Source: an uncultured Clostridia bacterium (lineage in GTDB: Bacteria > Bacillota > Clostridia > Christensenellales > CAG-917). Taken from it: a stretch of 64,000 bases of DNA. Position 1 is the stretch's first letter, and the number at the start of each line of letters is the position of its first letter. The notes under the pieces were generated by a model. That model was not told where the DNA came from. It worked only from the letters and a program-made list of their open reading frames with translations, and did no database searches. Positions 43,531 through 52,515 of the stretch are shown in pieces. The translations under genes and the position numbers were made by a program. Location: contig CANQNQ010000006.1 of the NCBI GenBank assembly GCA_947625225.1, forward strand, positions 1 through 64,000. Direction: 5' to 3'.

Positions 43531-43570
43531 TCGTTCAGAACGCCCGTTTAACAAATTTGACGGAGGGAGT

Positions 43571-44281
43571 ATGGGCAAATTGAAGGACATCTGGCGCAAG
43601 ATATTGCAATTTCTCGGTATAAAAAGCGAGGGGAGCGTCAATTACATTTCGGTAGGCAACAGCCTGCCTTCCCCGCTGACTCCCGAAGAGGAGCAAGCTG
43701 CCGTCAAGCGCTTCCTTGCGGGCGACGAAGAGGCGAGGCTTACGCTTATCGAGCACAATCTGCGCCTTGTGGTGTACATTGCCAAGCGCTTTGACAACAC
43801 GGGCGTGGACATGGACGACCTTGTGTCCATAGGCACGATAGGACTTATAAAGGCGGTGGGCAGCTACGACCCCGATAAAAACATAAAATTGGCGACTTTT
43901 GCTTCCAGATGTATAGAAAACGAGATTTTGATGCATCTTAGAAAGACCAGCCGTCTGCGCAGCGAAGTGTCACTCGACGAGCCGCTCAATGTGGATTTCG
44001 AGGGCAATATGTTGCTGCTCAGCGACGTGCTGGGCACCGATCCCGATTGCGTGTACAACGACGTGGAGGGCAGCGCGGAAAAGGAGATGTTGCGCTCCAC
44101 CTTCGACAAGTTGCCCGCGCGCGAGAGGCAGATATTGGAGCTGCGCTTCGGGCTGTACGGCAAGGACGAGATGACGCAAAAGGAGATCGCCGATATGATG
44201 GGCATATCCCAATCCTACATATCCAGGCTTGAAAAAAAGATTGTGGACAACCTGCGCAAAAACATAGAAAAATTGGGATGA
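43571..44281 (+). CDS. sigE: Sporulation sigma factor SigE (pro-form)
   Basis: A 236-residue sigma-70 family factor for the early mother cell. The first 25-30 residues form the inhibitory pro-sequence removed by SpoIIGA. Region 2 (LIEHNLRLVVYIAKRFDNTG) and region 4 (MTQKEIADMMGISQSYISRLEKK) are clear. GGAGGGAGT precedes the ATG. Confidence 0.96.
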   Translation: MGKLKDIWRKILQFLGIKSEGSVNYISVGNSLPSPLTPEEEQAAVKRFLAGDEEARLTLIEHNLRLVVYIAKRFDNTGVDMDDLVSIGTIGLIKAVGSYDPDKNIKLATFASRCIENEILMHLRKTSRLRSEVSLDEPLNVDFEGNMLLLSDVLGTDPDCVYNDVEGSAEKEMLRSTFDKLPARERQILELRFGLYGKDEMTQKEIADMMGISQSYISRLEKKIVDNLRKNIEKLG

Positions 44282-44352
44282 GACAACTCATTTTTGTCAT
44301 ATGACTGCAAAAAACTCTTCAAGCGCCTACATACAAACGGAGGTGCTTTTTT

Positions 44353-45126
44353 ATGGCAAGAGTTACCATTTGCGGCATAGACACGTCCTCGCTGCCCAAG
44401 CTGAACTGCAAGCAGTGCGACGAGCTGTTGAAGCGCGTCAAGCAGGGAGATAACGAGGCGCGCGAGCTGTTTCTGATGGCAAATATGAGGCTGGTGCTGT
44501 CCTGCGTGGGCAGGTTTTCAAAGGCCAAGGAGAGCGCGGACGACCTCTTTCAGGTGGGCATGGTGGGGCTTCTGAAGGCGCTTGACAACTTCAACGTGGA
44601 TCTTGACGTGCGCTTTTCCACCTACGCGGTGCCCATGATTATAGGCGAGATAAAGCGCGCGCTGAGGGCAAAGACCACCATCAAGGTGTCAAGAAGCCTG
44701 CGCGACATCGCCTATAAGGCGCTGAAGGCAAGGGAGAAGCTGATAGAAAACTCCGTAAATGAGCCTGATATGATGGAAATAGCCGAGGAGATAGGCGTGC
44801 CCATAAAGGAAGTCGCCTGCGCCCTTGACGCCGTAAGCGAGCCCATATCCTTTTACGAGCCCGTGTACAGCGACGGCGACGACGCGGTGGAGGTATTAGA
44901 CCAGCTTGCGGACAAAAAGGAGACCAGTGAAAATTGGTCCGAGCGCATCTCCCTCTACGAGGCGTTGAAAAATGTGCCCCCGCGTGAGTTGGACGTCGTC
45001 AGGATGAGGTATTTCGACGGCAGGACGCAGACGGAGATAAGCAAACTTATAGGCATATCGCAGGCGCAGGTGTCAAGGCTTGAGAAGTCCGCGCTGGAAT
45101 GTATAAGGCAGGCTCTCATCGGCTAG
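44353..45126 (+). CDS. sigG: Sporulation sigma factor SigG
   Basis: A 257-residue forespore sigma factor, recognisable by the N-terminal VTICGIDTSSLPKLN and by LFLMANMRLVLSC. Region 4 ends GISQAQVSRLEKSALECIR. GGAGGTG precedes the ATG. The spoIIGA-sigE-sigG order is conserved in spore formers. Confidence 0.97.
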   Translation: MARVTICGIDTSSLPKLNCKQCDELLKRVKQGDNEARELFLMANMRLVLSCVGRFSKAKESADDLFQVGMVGLLKALDNFNVDLDVRFSTYAVPMIIGEIKRALRAKTTIKVSRSLRDIAYKALKAREKLIENSVNEPDMMEIAEEIGVPIKEVACALDAVSEPISFYEPVYSDGDDAVEVLDQLADKKETSENWSERISLYEALKNVPPRELDVVRMRYFDGRTQTEISKLIGISQAQVSRLEKSALECIRQALIG

Positions 45127-45132
45127 CGAAAA

Positions 45133-45154
45133 AAAATGCGCCGACGCGCATTTT
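45133..45154. terminator. Bidirectional terminator between sigG and ylmC
   Basis: AAAATGCGC and GCGCATTTT pair around CGAC with A- and T-rich flanks. Confidence 0.85.
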
Positions 45155-45180
45155 GAAAATTTGCATATGAGATGGCAAAT

Positions 45181-45636
45181 TTACAGTTCCTTGTACTTTG
45201 TGGGCGCCGCCTCTCCGCCTTGAGTGTGGTAAAATGTCTGCGCGCCGCCCTCTGCGGGCCGATCGTCGGCGTACTCCATCGTCTTTGCCGCCAGCGGGCT
45301 GTAGTGAGGCTCCGCAGCATACGCGGCGGGCTGTTCGGGCGGAGGACACGCCTCGTAAGGGGAGGGCTGCTTGCCGTGGGACAGCGAGGTTACGTCCGGC
45401 ATCTCTGTCAGGATTACGTCGCTGCCTATCTTGACTATCCTGTTCCAGGCTATGAAGATGTTGTCCGCTGATGTTATGCTTTTGAAAAAGCTCTTCTTGC
45501 CGGGCACGACGAAGCCCAGCACTCCGCCGCAGTTGTTGAACACCATATCGCATACGTGGCCCAGTTCGCGCCCGTCCGCGACGTTGATGACGGTCTTGCG
45601 GGACATTTCGGAAAACGTGTACTGTTTTATATTCAT
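45181..45636 (-). CDS. YlmC/YmxH-family PRC-barrel protein
   Basis: A 151-residue protein. Residues 1-80 are the YlmC/YmxH domain (FSEMSRKTVINVADGRELGHVCDMVF ... GVLGFVVPG), a PRC-barrel family linked to sporulation and often next to sigG. Residues 85-151 are a Pro/Ala/Tyr-rich tail absent from the usual 80-90-residue form. It is convergent with sigG. A TATCAT lies five bases before the ATG at 45636 and there is no Shine-Dalgarno. Confidence 0.82.
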   Translation of the reverse strand: MNIKQYTFSEMSRKTVINVADGRELGHVCDMVFNNCGGVLGFVVPGKKSFFKSITSADNIFIAWNRIVKIGSDVILTEMPDVTSLSHGKQPSPYEACPPPEQPAAYAAEPHYSPLAAKTMEYADDRPAEGGAQTFYHTQGGEAAPTKYKEL

Positions 45637-45729
45637 GCTAAATGATATTCCGCATCGCCGCATTTAAGACCAAAAATTTACAAAATATATAACAAAACGG
45701 TGATTTTTGCACAATTTTTTACAATTATC

Positions 45730-45758
45730 TTTACATTTACGCCCCGTTGATGTACAAT
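45730..45758 (+). promoter_or_regulatory. Probable nrdR promoter
   Basis: TTTACA at 45730-45735, 17 bases, TACAAT at 45753-45758. A second TATAAT at 45777 lies four bases from the ATG but has no -35 box. Confidence 0.55.
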
Positions 45759-45786
45759 TAAGACACTACTTAGGGGTATAATAGAT

Positions 45787-46251
45787 ATGAGATGTATTTA
45801 TTGCGGTTGCTTGGAAAGCAAGGTCGTTGACTCCAGACAGAACGAGGATGGCACTTCCATCCGCAGAAGGAGAGAGTGCATCGGGTGCGGCAAACGCTTT
45901 ACGACTTATGAGACCGTGGAGATCGCGCCCGTGATGGTCATCAAGAAGGACGGCAGTAGGCAGTCTTTCGATCCGGGCAAGGTCAAGATAGGCATCATGA
46001 AGGCTTGCGAGAAGCGTCCCATTCCCATCGCCAGCATTGACAAACTTGTGGACGACATCCAGCGCCACATCCTCAATTCGCTCGAGCCGGAAGTCCCGTC
46101 GGGATATATAGGAGATCTTGTCATGGAAGGTCTCAAAAAGATAGACGAGGTCGCCTACGTCAGGTATGCCTCCGTCCACCGCCAATTCAGGGACATCAAC
46201 ACTCTGCTTGACGAGATAGAAAGCCTTGTGAAGACCAAGGAAGACAATTGA
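45787..46251 (+). CDS. nrdR: Transcriptional repressor NrdR
   Basis: A 154-residue zinc-ribbon/ATP-cone regulator of ribonucleotide reductase genes. The zinc ribbon is MRCIYCGC...CIGCGKRFTTYE, and the ATP-cone (VIKKDGSRQSFD) follows. Length and motifs are standard. AGGGG lies ten bases before the ATG. Confidence 0.97.
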   Translation: MRCIYCGCLESKVVDSRQNEDGTSIRRRRECIGCGKRFTTYETVEIAPVMVIKKDGSRQSFDPGKVKIGIMKACEKRPIPIASIDKLVDDIQRHILNSLEPEVPSGYIGDLVMEGLKKIDEVAYVRYASVHRQFRDINTLLDEIESLVKTKEDN

Positions 46252-46265
46252 AACGTTTGAAAAAA

Positions 46266-46291
46266 TGCTCGCGTTATGCGGGCAATTTTTA
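46266..46291 (+). terminator. Intrinsic terminator after nrdR
   Basis: TGCTCGC pairs with GCGGGCA around GTTAT, followed by ATTTTT. Confidence 0.8.
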
Positions 46292-46344
46292 GCGCGTTTT
46301 TGCGTATAGAAACATCAACAACAGGCAATCTATTTGGTTGAAAC

Positions 46345-47040
46345 TTAAAACAATTCCTCTTTGTCCACATGCGCCTTTATCTTTTCGAGCGCATGTTTTT
46401 CTATGCGCGACACGTACGATCGCGATATGCCGAACTTTGCCGCCACCTCGCGCTGAGTGAGCGCGCCCGTACCGCCCAGCCCGTAGCGCAGACGGATGAT
46501 GTCATACTCTCTGTCGTCAAGCACGCTGCGCGTAAGTTTGACAAGCCTATCCATAAGTATGTTGTTTTCCACCTCGTCAATGACGGAACATTCGTCGGAC
46601 AGCATGTCCAGTATGGTCAGCTCGTTGCCTTCCTTGTCCACGCCTATGGAGTCGTTTAAGGACACGTTGGAGCGGTAGCGTTTGGAGGTGCGCATGGTCA
46701 TCAATATTTCGTTTTCTATGCAGCGGGAGGCGTAGGTGGCAAGCTGGGTGCCCTTGTCGGGGCGGAAACTCTCTATCGCCTTTATAAGCCCTATTGAGCC
46801 CACGGATATAAGTTCGTCGTTGTCGCCGTAGTTGGCGTACTTTTTGGCGATGTGTGCGACAAGGCGCAGGTTGTGCTTGACAAGTATCTCCTTTGCCTCC
46901 TCGTCGCCCGCCATCGCCTTTTGAAGGTATTCCTTCTCCTTGTCCTTGGAGAGCGGCTTTGGGAAGGAGCTTTTTTCCGTCACATAGGAAGAAAATATGA
47001 TAAGGTTTTTCAAAAGCGTCAACAGACTTTCCAAAGCCAT
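46345..47040 (-). CDS. sigK: Sporulation sigma factor SigK (intact)
   Basis: A 231-residue late mother-cell sigma factor. The N-terminal hydrophobic pro-sequence (LESLLTLLKNLIIFSSYV) is the substrate of SpoIVFB-type processing; regions 2 and 4 (LTQREVAAKFGISRSYVSRIEKHALEKIK) follow. The frame is continuous, so no skin-type element interrupts it. GGAGGG precedes the ATG at 47040. A TGTCGAA sequence matching a Spo0A box lies about 55 bases upstream. Confidence 0.96.
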   Translation of the reverse strand: MALESLLTLLKNLIIFSSYVTEKSSFPKPLSKDKEKEYLQKAMAGDEEAKEILVKHNLRLVAHIAKKYANYGDNDELISVGSIGLIKAIESFRPDKGTQLATYASRCIENEILMTMRTSKRYRSNVSLNDSIGVDKEGNELTILDMLSDECSVIDEVENNILMDRLVKLTRSVLDDREYDIIRLRYGLGGTGALTQREVAAKFGISRSYVSRIEKHALEKIKAHVDKEELF

Positions 47041-47242
47041 ACAAGCCCTCCGCGTTGTATATTCTATGGCGTCCGCAGCCAAATGTTGACACTTTTCGAC
47101 AGCAAAAAAACCTGCGCTCAGGCAAAATCTGTGCTTGACAGGACGGCGATTCGGGCTTATAATGCGTCCGTGCCCAAAAGGGCATAATTAAATGTAATAA
47201 GCATATAAAATAAAAAAGCGTTTGGCTTTTAAGCGGAGAAAA

Positions 47243-48655
47243 ATGAAACGTTACGACATCTGCATAGTGGGCGCGGGTCCCGCGGGTATATTTACGGCGA
47301 TAGAGCTGTTGCGCAACGGCTCCAAGGCAAAGATGTGCATCATCGAGAAGGGTCAGCCCGTCGAAAAGAGGGCGTGTCCCAAGGCGCGCGGCGGCGAGTG
47401 CCGCAATTGCAAGCCGTACTGCCACATCACAACTGGCTTTTCGGGCGCGGGCGCGTTTTCGGACGGCAAATTGTCGCTCAGCTACGAGGTGGGCGGAGAG
47501 CTGCCGCAGCTTATCGGCGCAGGCCTTGCGCAGGAGCTTATAGACTACACGGACGGCATATACCTCGAATTCGGCGCGGACGAACATATAGAGGGCGTCG
47601 GCAACGAAAACAAGGTGAAGGAGATACGCAAAAAGGCGATCAAGGCGGGGCTTAAGCTGGTGGATTGTCCCATACGCCACCTCGGCACCGAAAAGGCGCA
47701 GGAGCTGTATCTAGCCATAGAAAATTACCTCAAAAATAACGGCGTGGAGCTTATATTCGGCAGGCAGTGCGACAACATCATCCTTGACGGCGACGTGTGC
47801 AAAGGCGTGTATATAGAGGACGCCAAGGGCGACAACCGCGAGGAGATCTACGCCGATACGACCATCATCGCAACCGGCCGCCGCGGCGCGGAATGGCTGG
47901 AGAAGATGTGCGCGCAACACAACATTGCTCACGCTCCCGGCGTGGTGGATATAGGCGTGCGCGTGGAGGTGCGCAACGAGATCATGGAGGAGGTCAACGA
48001 CGTGCTGTACGAAAGCAAGTTGATAGGCTATCCCGAACCCTTCAAAAACAAGGTGCGCATATTCTGCCAGAATCCCGGCGGCTTTGTGTCGCAGGAAAAC
48101 TACGACAACGACCTGGCGGTGGTCAACGGGCACAGCTATAAGGAGAAGAAGAGCGACAACACAAATCTGGCGATACTTTGCTCCCACTCCTTCACCGAGC
48201 CATTCAAACAGCCCATAGAGTACGCGCAAAAGGTGGGCGAGCTGACAAATATGCTGGGCGCGGGCAAGATAATGGTGCAGCGCTACGGCGACATCTTGAG
48301 CGGCAAGCGCACCTGGCAGAAGGAGCTGAGCTTCTCCAACGTCCGTCCCACGCTTAAGGACGCGGTGGCGGGGGATATAACCGCCGCAATGCCTTATAGG
48401 GCGATGCTCAACATCATCAACTTCATTCAGGCGGTGGATCAGGTGGTGCCGGGATTCGCGGGCTACGAGACGCTGTTGTACAGCCCGGAGCTGAAATTTT
48501 ACAGCAACAAGATAAAGATGGACGAGCACCTCAACACCTCCATCAAGGGTCTGCATTGCCTCGGCGACAGCAGCGGCTGGACGAGGGGACTGATGATGGC
48601 GTCCGTGATGGGCGTGCACATGGCGCGCAACATACTTTCGGGCGACGCAAAATAA
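47243..48655 (+). CDS. FAD-dependent dehydrogenase-like protein (COG2509 type)
   Basis: A 470-residue flavoprotein. GAGPAGIFTAIELL is the FAD Rossmann loop; ARGGECRNCKPYCHITTGFSG with its Cys group and GDSSGWTRGLMMASVMG near the C-terminus are features of this uncharacterised family. The reaction is unknown. GGAGAAAA precedes the ATG at 47243. It is divergent from sigK. Confidence 0.85.
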   Translation: MKRYDICIVGAGPAGIFTAIELLRNGSKAKMCIIEKGQPVEKRACPKARGGECRNCKPYCHITTGFSGAGAFSDGKLSLSYEVGGELPQLIGAGLAQELIDYTDGIYLEFGADEHIEGVGNENKVKEIRKKAIKAGLKLVDCPIRHLGTEKAQELYLAIENYLKNNGVELIFGRQCDNIILDGDVCKGVYIEDAKGDNREEIYADTTIIATGRRGAEWLEKMCAQHNIAHAPGVVDIGVRVEVRNEIMEEVNDVLYESKLIGYPEPFKNKVRIFCQNPGGFVSQENYDNDLAVVNGHSYKEKKSDNTNLAILCSHSFTEPFKQPIEYAQKVGELTNMLGAGKIMVQRYGDILSGKRTWQKELSFSNVRPTLKDAVAGDITAAMPYRAMLNIINFIQAVDQVVPGFAGYETLLYSPELKFYSNKIKMDEHLNTSIKGLHCLGDSSGWTRGLMMASVMGVHMARNILSGDAK

Positions 48656-48673
48656 AATTGCAAAACTATCCCG

Positions 48674-48704
48674 CGCAGCGGTCTAAAGCCGTTGCGTTTT
48701 TTTT
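48674..48704 (+). terminator. Intrinsic terminator
   Basis: CGCAGCGG pairs with CCGTTGCG, followed by eight T. Confidence 0.85.
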
Positions 48705-48756
48705 ATTTACATAAATTTACACGCAAACTTCGCCGTGCCCTGCGCAATCTAAGCGT

Positions 48757-49929
48757 ATGCAAACAAACACTGTTTCAAGGGCCGAAAGGGCGGTAAGACT
48801 GACGGGAGTCGCGCTTGTGCTGATACTGACCGCACTGTGCATTGGCGGCCTGATCTGTTGGAGTACAGTTACAAAAAACGGCATAATTGAGAATACATCT
48901 TTGCCGATTTCCGCGCAGTTTGGAACGCGTAGACTGCTTGCGGCAAGCGATGGCGGAGACGGCTACGTACACATCGGCGGCACGCCGATAGGCATTTCCA
49001 TATGCGCGGACGGACTTATAGTGATGGGCGAATGCGGAGTGCAGACAGAGGGCGGCGTAGTGCATCCGCTTGCGGGCGCAGACGTCAGAAAGGGAGATAT
49101 ACTCACCGCCGTCAACGGCACAAGGGTTAGGTCGGTGTACCAGCTTAAAGTGCTTGTTGACAACGGCGACGGCGAGGCGCTTACGCTCACTCTAAAGCGC
49201 GGCGGCGAGGCTTACGAGGCAAAGGCGACCCCCGCAACGGACATCAACGGCGGACTTAAAAAGCTTGGATTGATGCTCAAAGAGGACATAGGCGGCGTGG
49301 GAACGCTCACCTTTGTCACGGAGGGCGGCAGATACGCGGCGCTTGGGCACTATATCACGGACGCGGACACGGGGCTTGGCGGCGAGCTTGACAACGGCAA
49401 GATATATCCCACCGAGGTGGACGGCGTCATCAGGGGAGAGCGTGGCAAGGCAGGCGGACTCATCGCGGACGTAAACAGACTGTCCAAAAGCGTAGGCGAC
49501 ATATGCGCAAACACGCTTATAGGCCTTTACGGCAACTACAGCGCGCCTCCACAGGGGGAGATGTATCGCGTCGCGCGCAAGGGCGAGGCTAAGCCCGGCG
49601 CCGCCAAGCTGTATACAACAATAGACGGCGACGCGCCCGCATTTTACGACATAGAGATTGTCAAAGTGGTGTCCCAGAACGAGGTGGGCGAAAAGGGTAT
49701 GGTGATACTTGTGCGCGACAAGCAGCTGCTTGCAAAGACGGGCGGCATCGTGCAGGGCATGAGCGGCAGTCCCATCGTGCAGAACGGCTCGCTGATAGGC
49801 GCGGTGACCCACGTGTTTTTGCAGGATCCCACGCGCGGATATGCTGTCCACAGCAGATTTATGTATGATTACGCCGTGGGCGGAACCTCTTTTGCGCCCG
49901 AAAGCGTACAATACGGTGAGGCGGCATGA
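48757..49929 (+). CDS. spoIVB: SpoIVB, forespore signalling serine protease
   Basis: A 390-residue protease secreted from the forespore that triggers pro-SigK processing. N-terminal membrane anchor at about 15-38, a PDZ domain (about 75-145), then the S55 peptidase with the histidine in ALGHYITD and the serine in GMSGSPIVQNG. No Shine-Dalgarno precedes the ATG, so an unleadered forespore promoter is possible (CAATCT six bases upstream). In other spore formers spo0A follows directly. Confidence 0.95.
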   Translation: MQTNTVSRAERAVRLTGVALVLILTALCIGGLICWSTVTKNGIIENTSLPISAQFGTRRLLAASDGGDGYVHIGGTPIGISICADGLIVMGECGVQTEGGVVHPLAGADVRKGDILTAVNGTRVRSVYQLKVLVDNGDGEALTLTLKRGGEAYEAKATPATDINGGLKKLGLMLKEDIGGVGTLTFVTEGGRYAALGHYITDADTGLGGELDNGKIYPTEVDGVIRGERGKAGGLIADVNRLSKSVGDICANTLIGLYGNYSAPPQGEMYRVARKGEAKPGAAKLYTTIDGDAPAFYDIEIVKVVSQNEVGEKGMVILVRDKQLLAKTGGIVQGMSGSPIVQNGSLIGAVTHVFLQDPTRGYAVHSRFMYDYAVGGTSFAPESVQYGEAA

Positions 49930-50030
49930 CGGCTCGTTATGCGCCCGACTTTGTTGGGAGCGTGCGTATATCATATAGCGGAAGCGGCGCATATCGCGCC
50001 GCTTCCGTCTTTTATGAGGTAAGTTATGAA

Positions 50031-50390
50031 TCACATCGCCCTCAGCGTCAGCCTCTCCGCCGCGGTCAGCACAAATTGTTTGTTGGTGGGTTTGCCCTTA
50101 TTTTCGTCCAGCGTTTCGCCGAATTCGCGGTACAGCACGTCTATATTTCCCCTCAGCCACGCGGAGGATATGGCGTTCTGGATGTCCTTTTCCACGCTGG
50201 CGCAGTCCACGCCGAATTCGTCGGACAGCCTGCGGTATCCATTATATTTGAGGGGCAGTATATCGTCACTGTTCAGTGCGATCTCGATGAGACGGCTGAG
50301 CAGTTTGTAGCCTTTCAGATTGGGCTGAAAACCCAGCTCCAGCAGATATTGTTTCACTTTTATTTCGGCGTCTGTCACGCTTTGGAGCAT
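50031..50390 (-). CDS. Receiver-less Spo0A-like DNA-binding protein
   Basis: A 119-residue protein equivalent to the C-terminal domain of Spo0A, the sporulation master regulator. LLELGFQPNLKGYKLLSRLIEIAL, SAWLRGNIDVLYREFG and GKPTNKQFVLTAAERL match Spo0A-C throughout. No receiver domain is encoded: an in-frame stop lies seven codons before the ATG and the plus-strand SpoIIM-like gene is next. Compared with my memory of B. subtilis Spo0A, several Arg/His of the recognition helix are replaced (CASVEKDIQNAI). It sits where spo0A usually lies after spoIVB, but on the other strand. A GTG at 50378 is an alternative start. Confidence 0.85.
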   Translation of the reverse strand: MLQSVTDAEIKVKQYLLELGFQPNLKGYKLLSRLIEIALNSDDILPLKYNGYRRLSDEFGVDCASVEKDIQNAISSAWLRGNIDVLYREFGETLDENKGKPTNKQFVLTAAERLTLRAM

Positions 50391-50490
50391 AGCACAGCGG
50401 CGCGCGACTTATGATGGCTTAATGCCTCTGAAATTATGTAATTTTGCCCCATTTTGTCATACGCCGTCCGTGGGGAGCATAGGTTATGGC

Positions 50491-51084
50491 ATGTCATCGA
50501 CGCGTTCAAGAGCAATATTGTCATACCTCAAAACCTTTTTCGAAAGGAACAAAAAAGTCATCATAAGCACGGCGGTCATATTTGCCGTGGGCATAATACT
50601 CGGCGTGGTGCTGGCGTACAGGGCGGTGGACGGGCAGTTTGAGCGCGTGCCGCGCGTGGACGCGGAAGTGGGCACGGCAAAGGTGTTTTTCCTCTCCGTT
50701 CTGAGCCTTGCGGGCTGTTACGGCGTAATACTTATATCGGGCATAAACAACAAGACGGCGGTCATTGTGTGCGTGCCGTTTGTGGTGTTGGGCTTTGTGA
50801 CGGGCAGGTTTTCCACGGCTCTTATAATGCGCTACGAGGGATTCGGACTTATAAATCTGCTGTTTGTGTATCTGCCGTTTTTTATATGCACTTACGCGTT
50901 TATGCTCGTTGCGGGCGCAAGGGTGCTGGGCGCGGGCTGTTACGAGCGCTGCGAGGGCAGCTCGCTTAAGCCGTCCTTTGTCGCAGCGGTGAAACTGTTT
51001 TTGCTCAACTGCGCCTGCGCGCTTGTATTTATTGCCATAATAGGCAGCATATGCGGCGGGGCGATAGTGGTAAAACTATTCTGA
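50491..51084 (+). CDS. SpoIIM-like membrane protein
   Basis: A 197-residue protein with about five hydrophobic helices (near 22-42, 68-86, 92-110, 120-142, 170-195), the topology and length of SpoIIM, part of the SpoIIDMP engulfment complex. Similarity in sequence is weak, so the name is a candidate. Start at ATG 50491; upstream in-frame codons lack a ribosome site. CATAGGTTA just before the ATG resembles a SigE/SigK -10 box with ATA 16 bases upstream. Confidence 0.6.
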   Translation: MSSTRSRAILSYLKTFFERNKKVIISTAVIFAVGIILGVVLAYRAVDGQFERVPRVDAEVGTAKVFFLSVLSLAGCYGVILISGINNKTAVIVCVPFVVLGFVTGRFSTALIMRYEGFGLINLLFVYLPFFICTYAFMLVAGARVLGAGCYERCEGSSLKPSFVAAVKLFLLNCACALVFIAIIGSICGGAIVVKLF

Positions 51085-51171
51085 ATTTCGCCGTATTTTT
51101 GAATACTCTTTGCCAAAATGAATATTTTTGCGGGAGGGTGGCACGCTAACAAAAAACAGTGAGGCCATATT

Positions 51172-52353
51172 ATGACGCGCAAAAAATGTTTGATATGTAT
51201 ATTTGCCACAGCGTTTGCCATGCTGCTGTTCGCCATGCCCGCATTGGGCGCAGGGATAGCGCAGGCGGCGACGGACATCAAGGCGGTTGGCAAGGCGGCG
51301 TACCTTGTGGACTGCGCCACGGGCACGGTGATGTACTCCCGCAACGAAAACGAGAGGCTGCCCATCGCCAGCATGGTGAAGATAATGACCGCCACGCTGA
51401 CGCTGGAGGCGGTTGAGAAAGGTGAAGTATCCCTTGACGACGACGTCACGGTGTCGGAGGAAGCGGCTTCCATGGGCGGTTCGCAGGTGTTTTTGCAGAC
51501 GGGAGACGTGCACAAGCTGGACGATCTGCTTAAAACCGTTATCGTGGCGTCCGCCAACGACAGCTGCGTCGCGCTTGCGGAGCATATAGCGGGTAGCGTC
51601 AGCGCCTTTGTGGCGCGCATGAACGAACGCGCCGCTCAGCTTGGCATGAGCAACACTCGGTTCAAAAACTGCACGGGGCTTCCGGCGCCGGAGAGCTACT
51701 CCTGCGCCAAGGACGCGGCGACTATGTTCGCGCAGCTTATAAGGCACAAGCGCTACTTCGACCACGCCTCCGTGTGGCTTGAGGACTACCTGCATCCCGA
51801 CGGCAGAAAGACCACCATCACCAACACCAACAAGCTGGTGCGCTTCTACAACGGTTGCGACGGCGGCAAGACGGGCTTCACTTCGGAGGCTAAGTTCTGC
51901 CTGACCGCCACCGCAAAGCGCAACGGAATGAGGGTCATCGCCGTGCTTATAGGCGCGGACAGTTCCAAGGAGCGCAACGCCGCAGTCAGCGCCATGTTCG
52001 ACTACGCGTTTGCAAACTTCGGCAACGACGTGCTGCTTAAGGCGGGCAGCGAAATAGACAACTGCGTAGAGGTCGTGGGCGGCAAAACGCGCAGCATGCG
52101 CCTGACCGTCGCCGAGGACATAACGGCGTTCAGAAGCGCCGCCGAAAGCGCGGATTACCGGATAAAATTTGAGCTTCCGTCCCGCATAAAGGCTCCCGTA
52201 AAGGCGGGGGGCGAGGTGGGCAAGGCGTACCTTGTCAAAAACGGCGAGATATTGCTTGAAAAACCCGTCGTTGCCATGGAGGACGTCGCGAGGCGCAACC
52301 TGTTTGACGCAATCGGCGAGATAGGCAGGCATTGGACGGGCAGCAAGGATTGA
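51172..52353 (+). CDS. dacF: D-alanyl-D-alanine carboxypeptidase, DacF type
   Basis: A 393-residue low-molecular-weight PBP. Signal peptide at 1-32, catalytic SMVK, SAND (SxN motif) and KTG in GGKTGFTSEAK; a beta-rich C-terminal domain follows from about 285. It trims stem peptides in the periplasm-equivalent space, in spores affecting cortex cross-linking. GAGG precedes the ATG. Confidence 0.92.
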   Translation: MTRKKCLICIFATAFAMLLFAMPALGAGIAQAATDIKAVGKAAYLVDCATGTVMYSRNENERLPIASMVKIMTATLTLEAVEKGEVSLDDDVTVSEEAASMGGSQVFLQTGDVHKLDDLLKTVIVASANDSCVALAEHIAGSVSAFVARMNERAAQLGMSNTRFKNCTGLPAPESYSCAKDAATMFAQLIRHKRYFDHASVWLEDYLHPDGRKTTITNTNKLVRFYNGCDGGKTGFTSEAKFCLTATAKRNGMRVIAVLIGADSSKERNAAVSAMFDYAFANFGNDVLLKAGSEIDNCVEVVGGKTRSMRLTVAEDITAFRSAAESADYRIKFELPSRIKAPVKAGGEVGKAYLVKNGEILLEKPVVAMEDVARRNLFDAIGEIGRHWTGSKD

Positions 52354-52373
52354 ATGAGGGAGGTTACAGCAGG

Positions 52374-52394
52374 GCGCCGCAATGCGGCGCTTTT
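52374..52394 (+). terminator. Intrinsic terminator after dacF
   Basis: GCGCCGC-AAT-GCGGCGC followed by TTTT. Confidence 0.85.
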
Positions 52395-52436
52395 GCGTAT
52401 TTATATATAATTTTTTTTGCGCCGCTTGCGCCGCGG

Positions 52437-52465
52437 TTGACTTTTGCCTTTAAGTGTGCTAATAT
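52437..52465 (+). promoter_or_regulatory. SigA-type promoter for scpAB
   Basis: TTGACT at 52437-52442, 17 bases, TAATAT at 52460-52465. Confidence 0.7.
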
Positions 52466-52515
52466 CCTATGATGTATGAAAGCGCACGTGCGCAAATTTA
52501 TAGCGGTGTTCGTAT

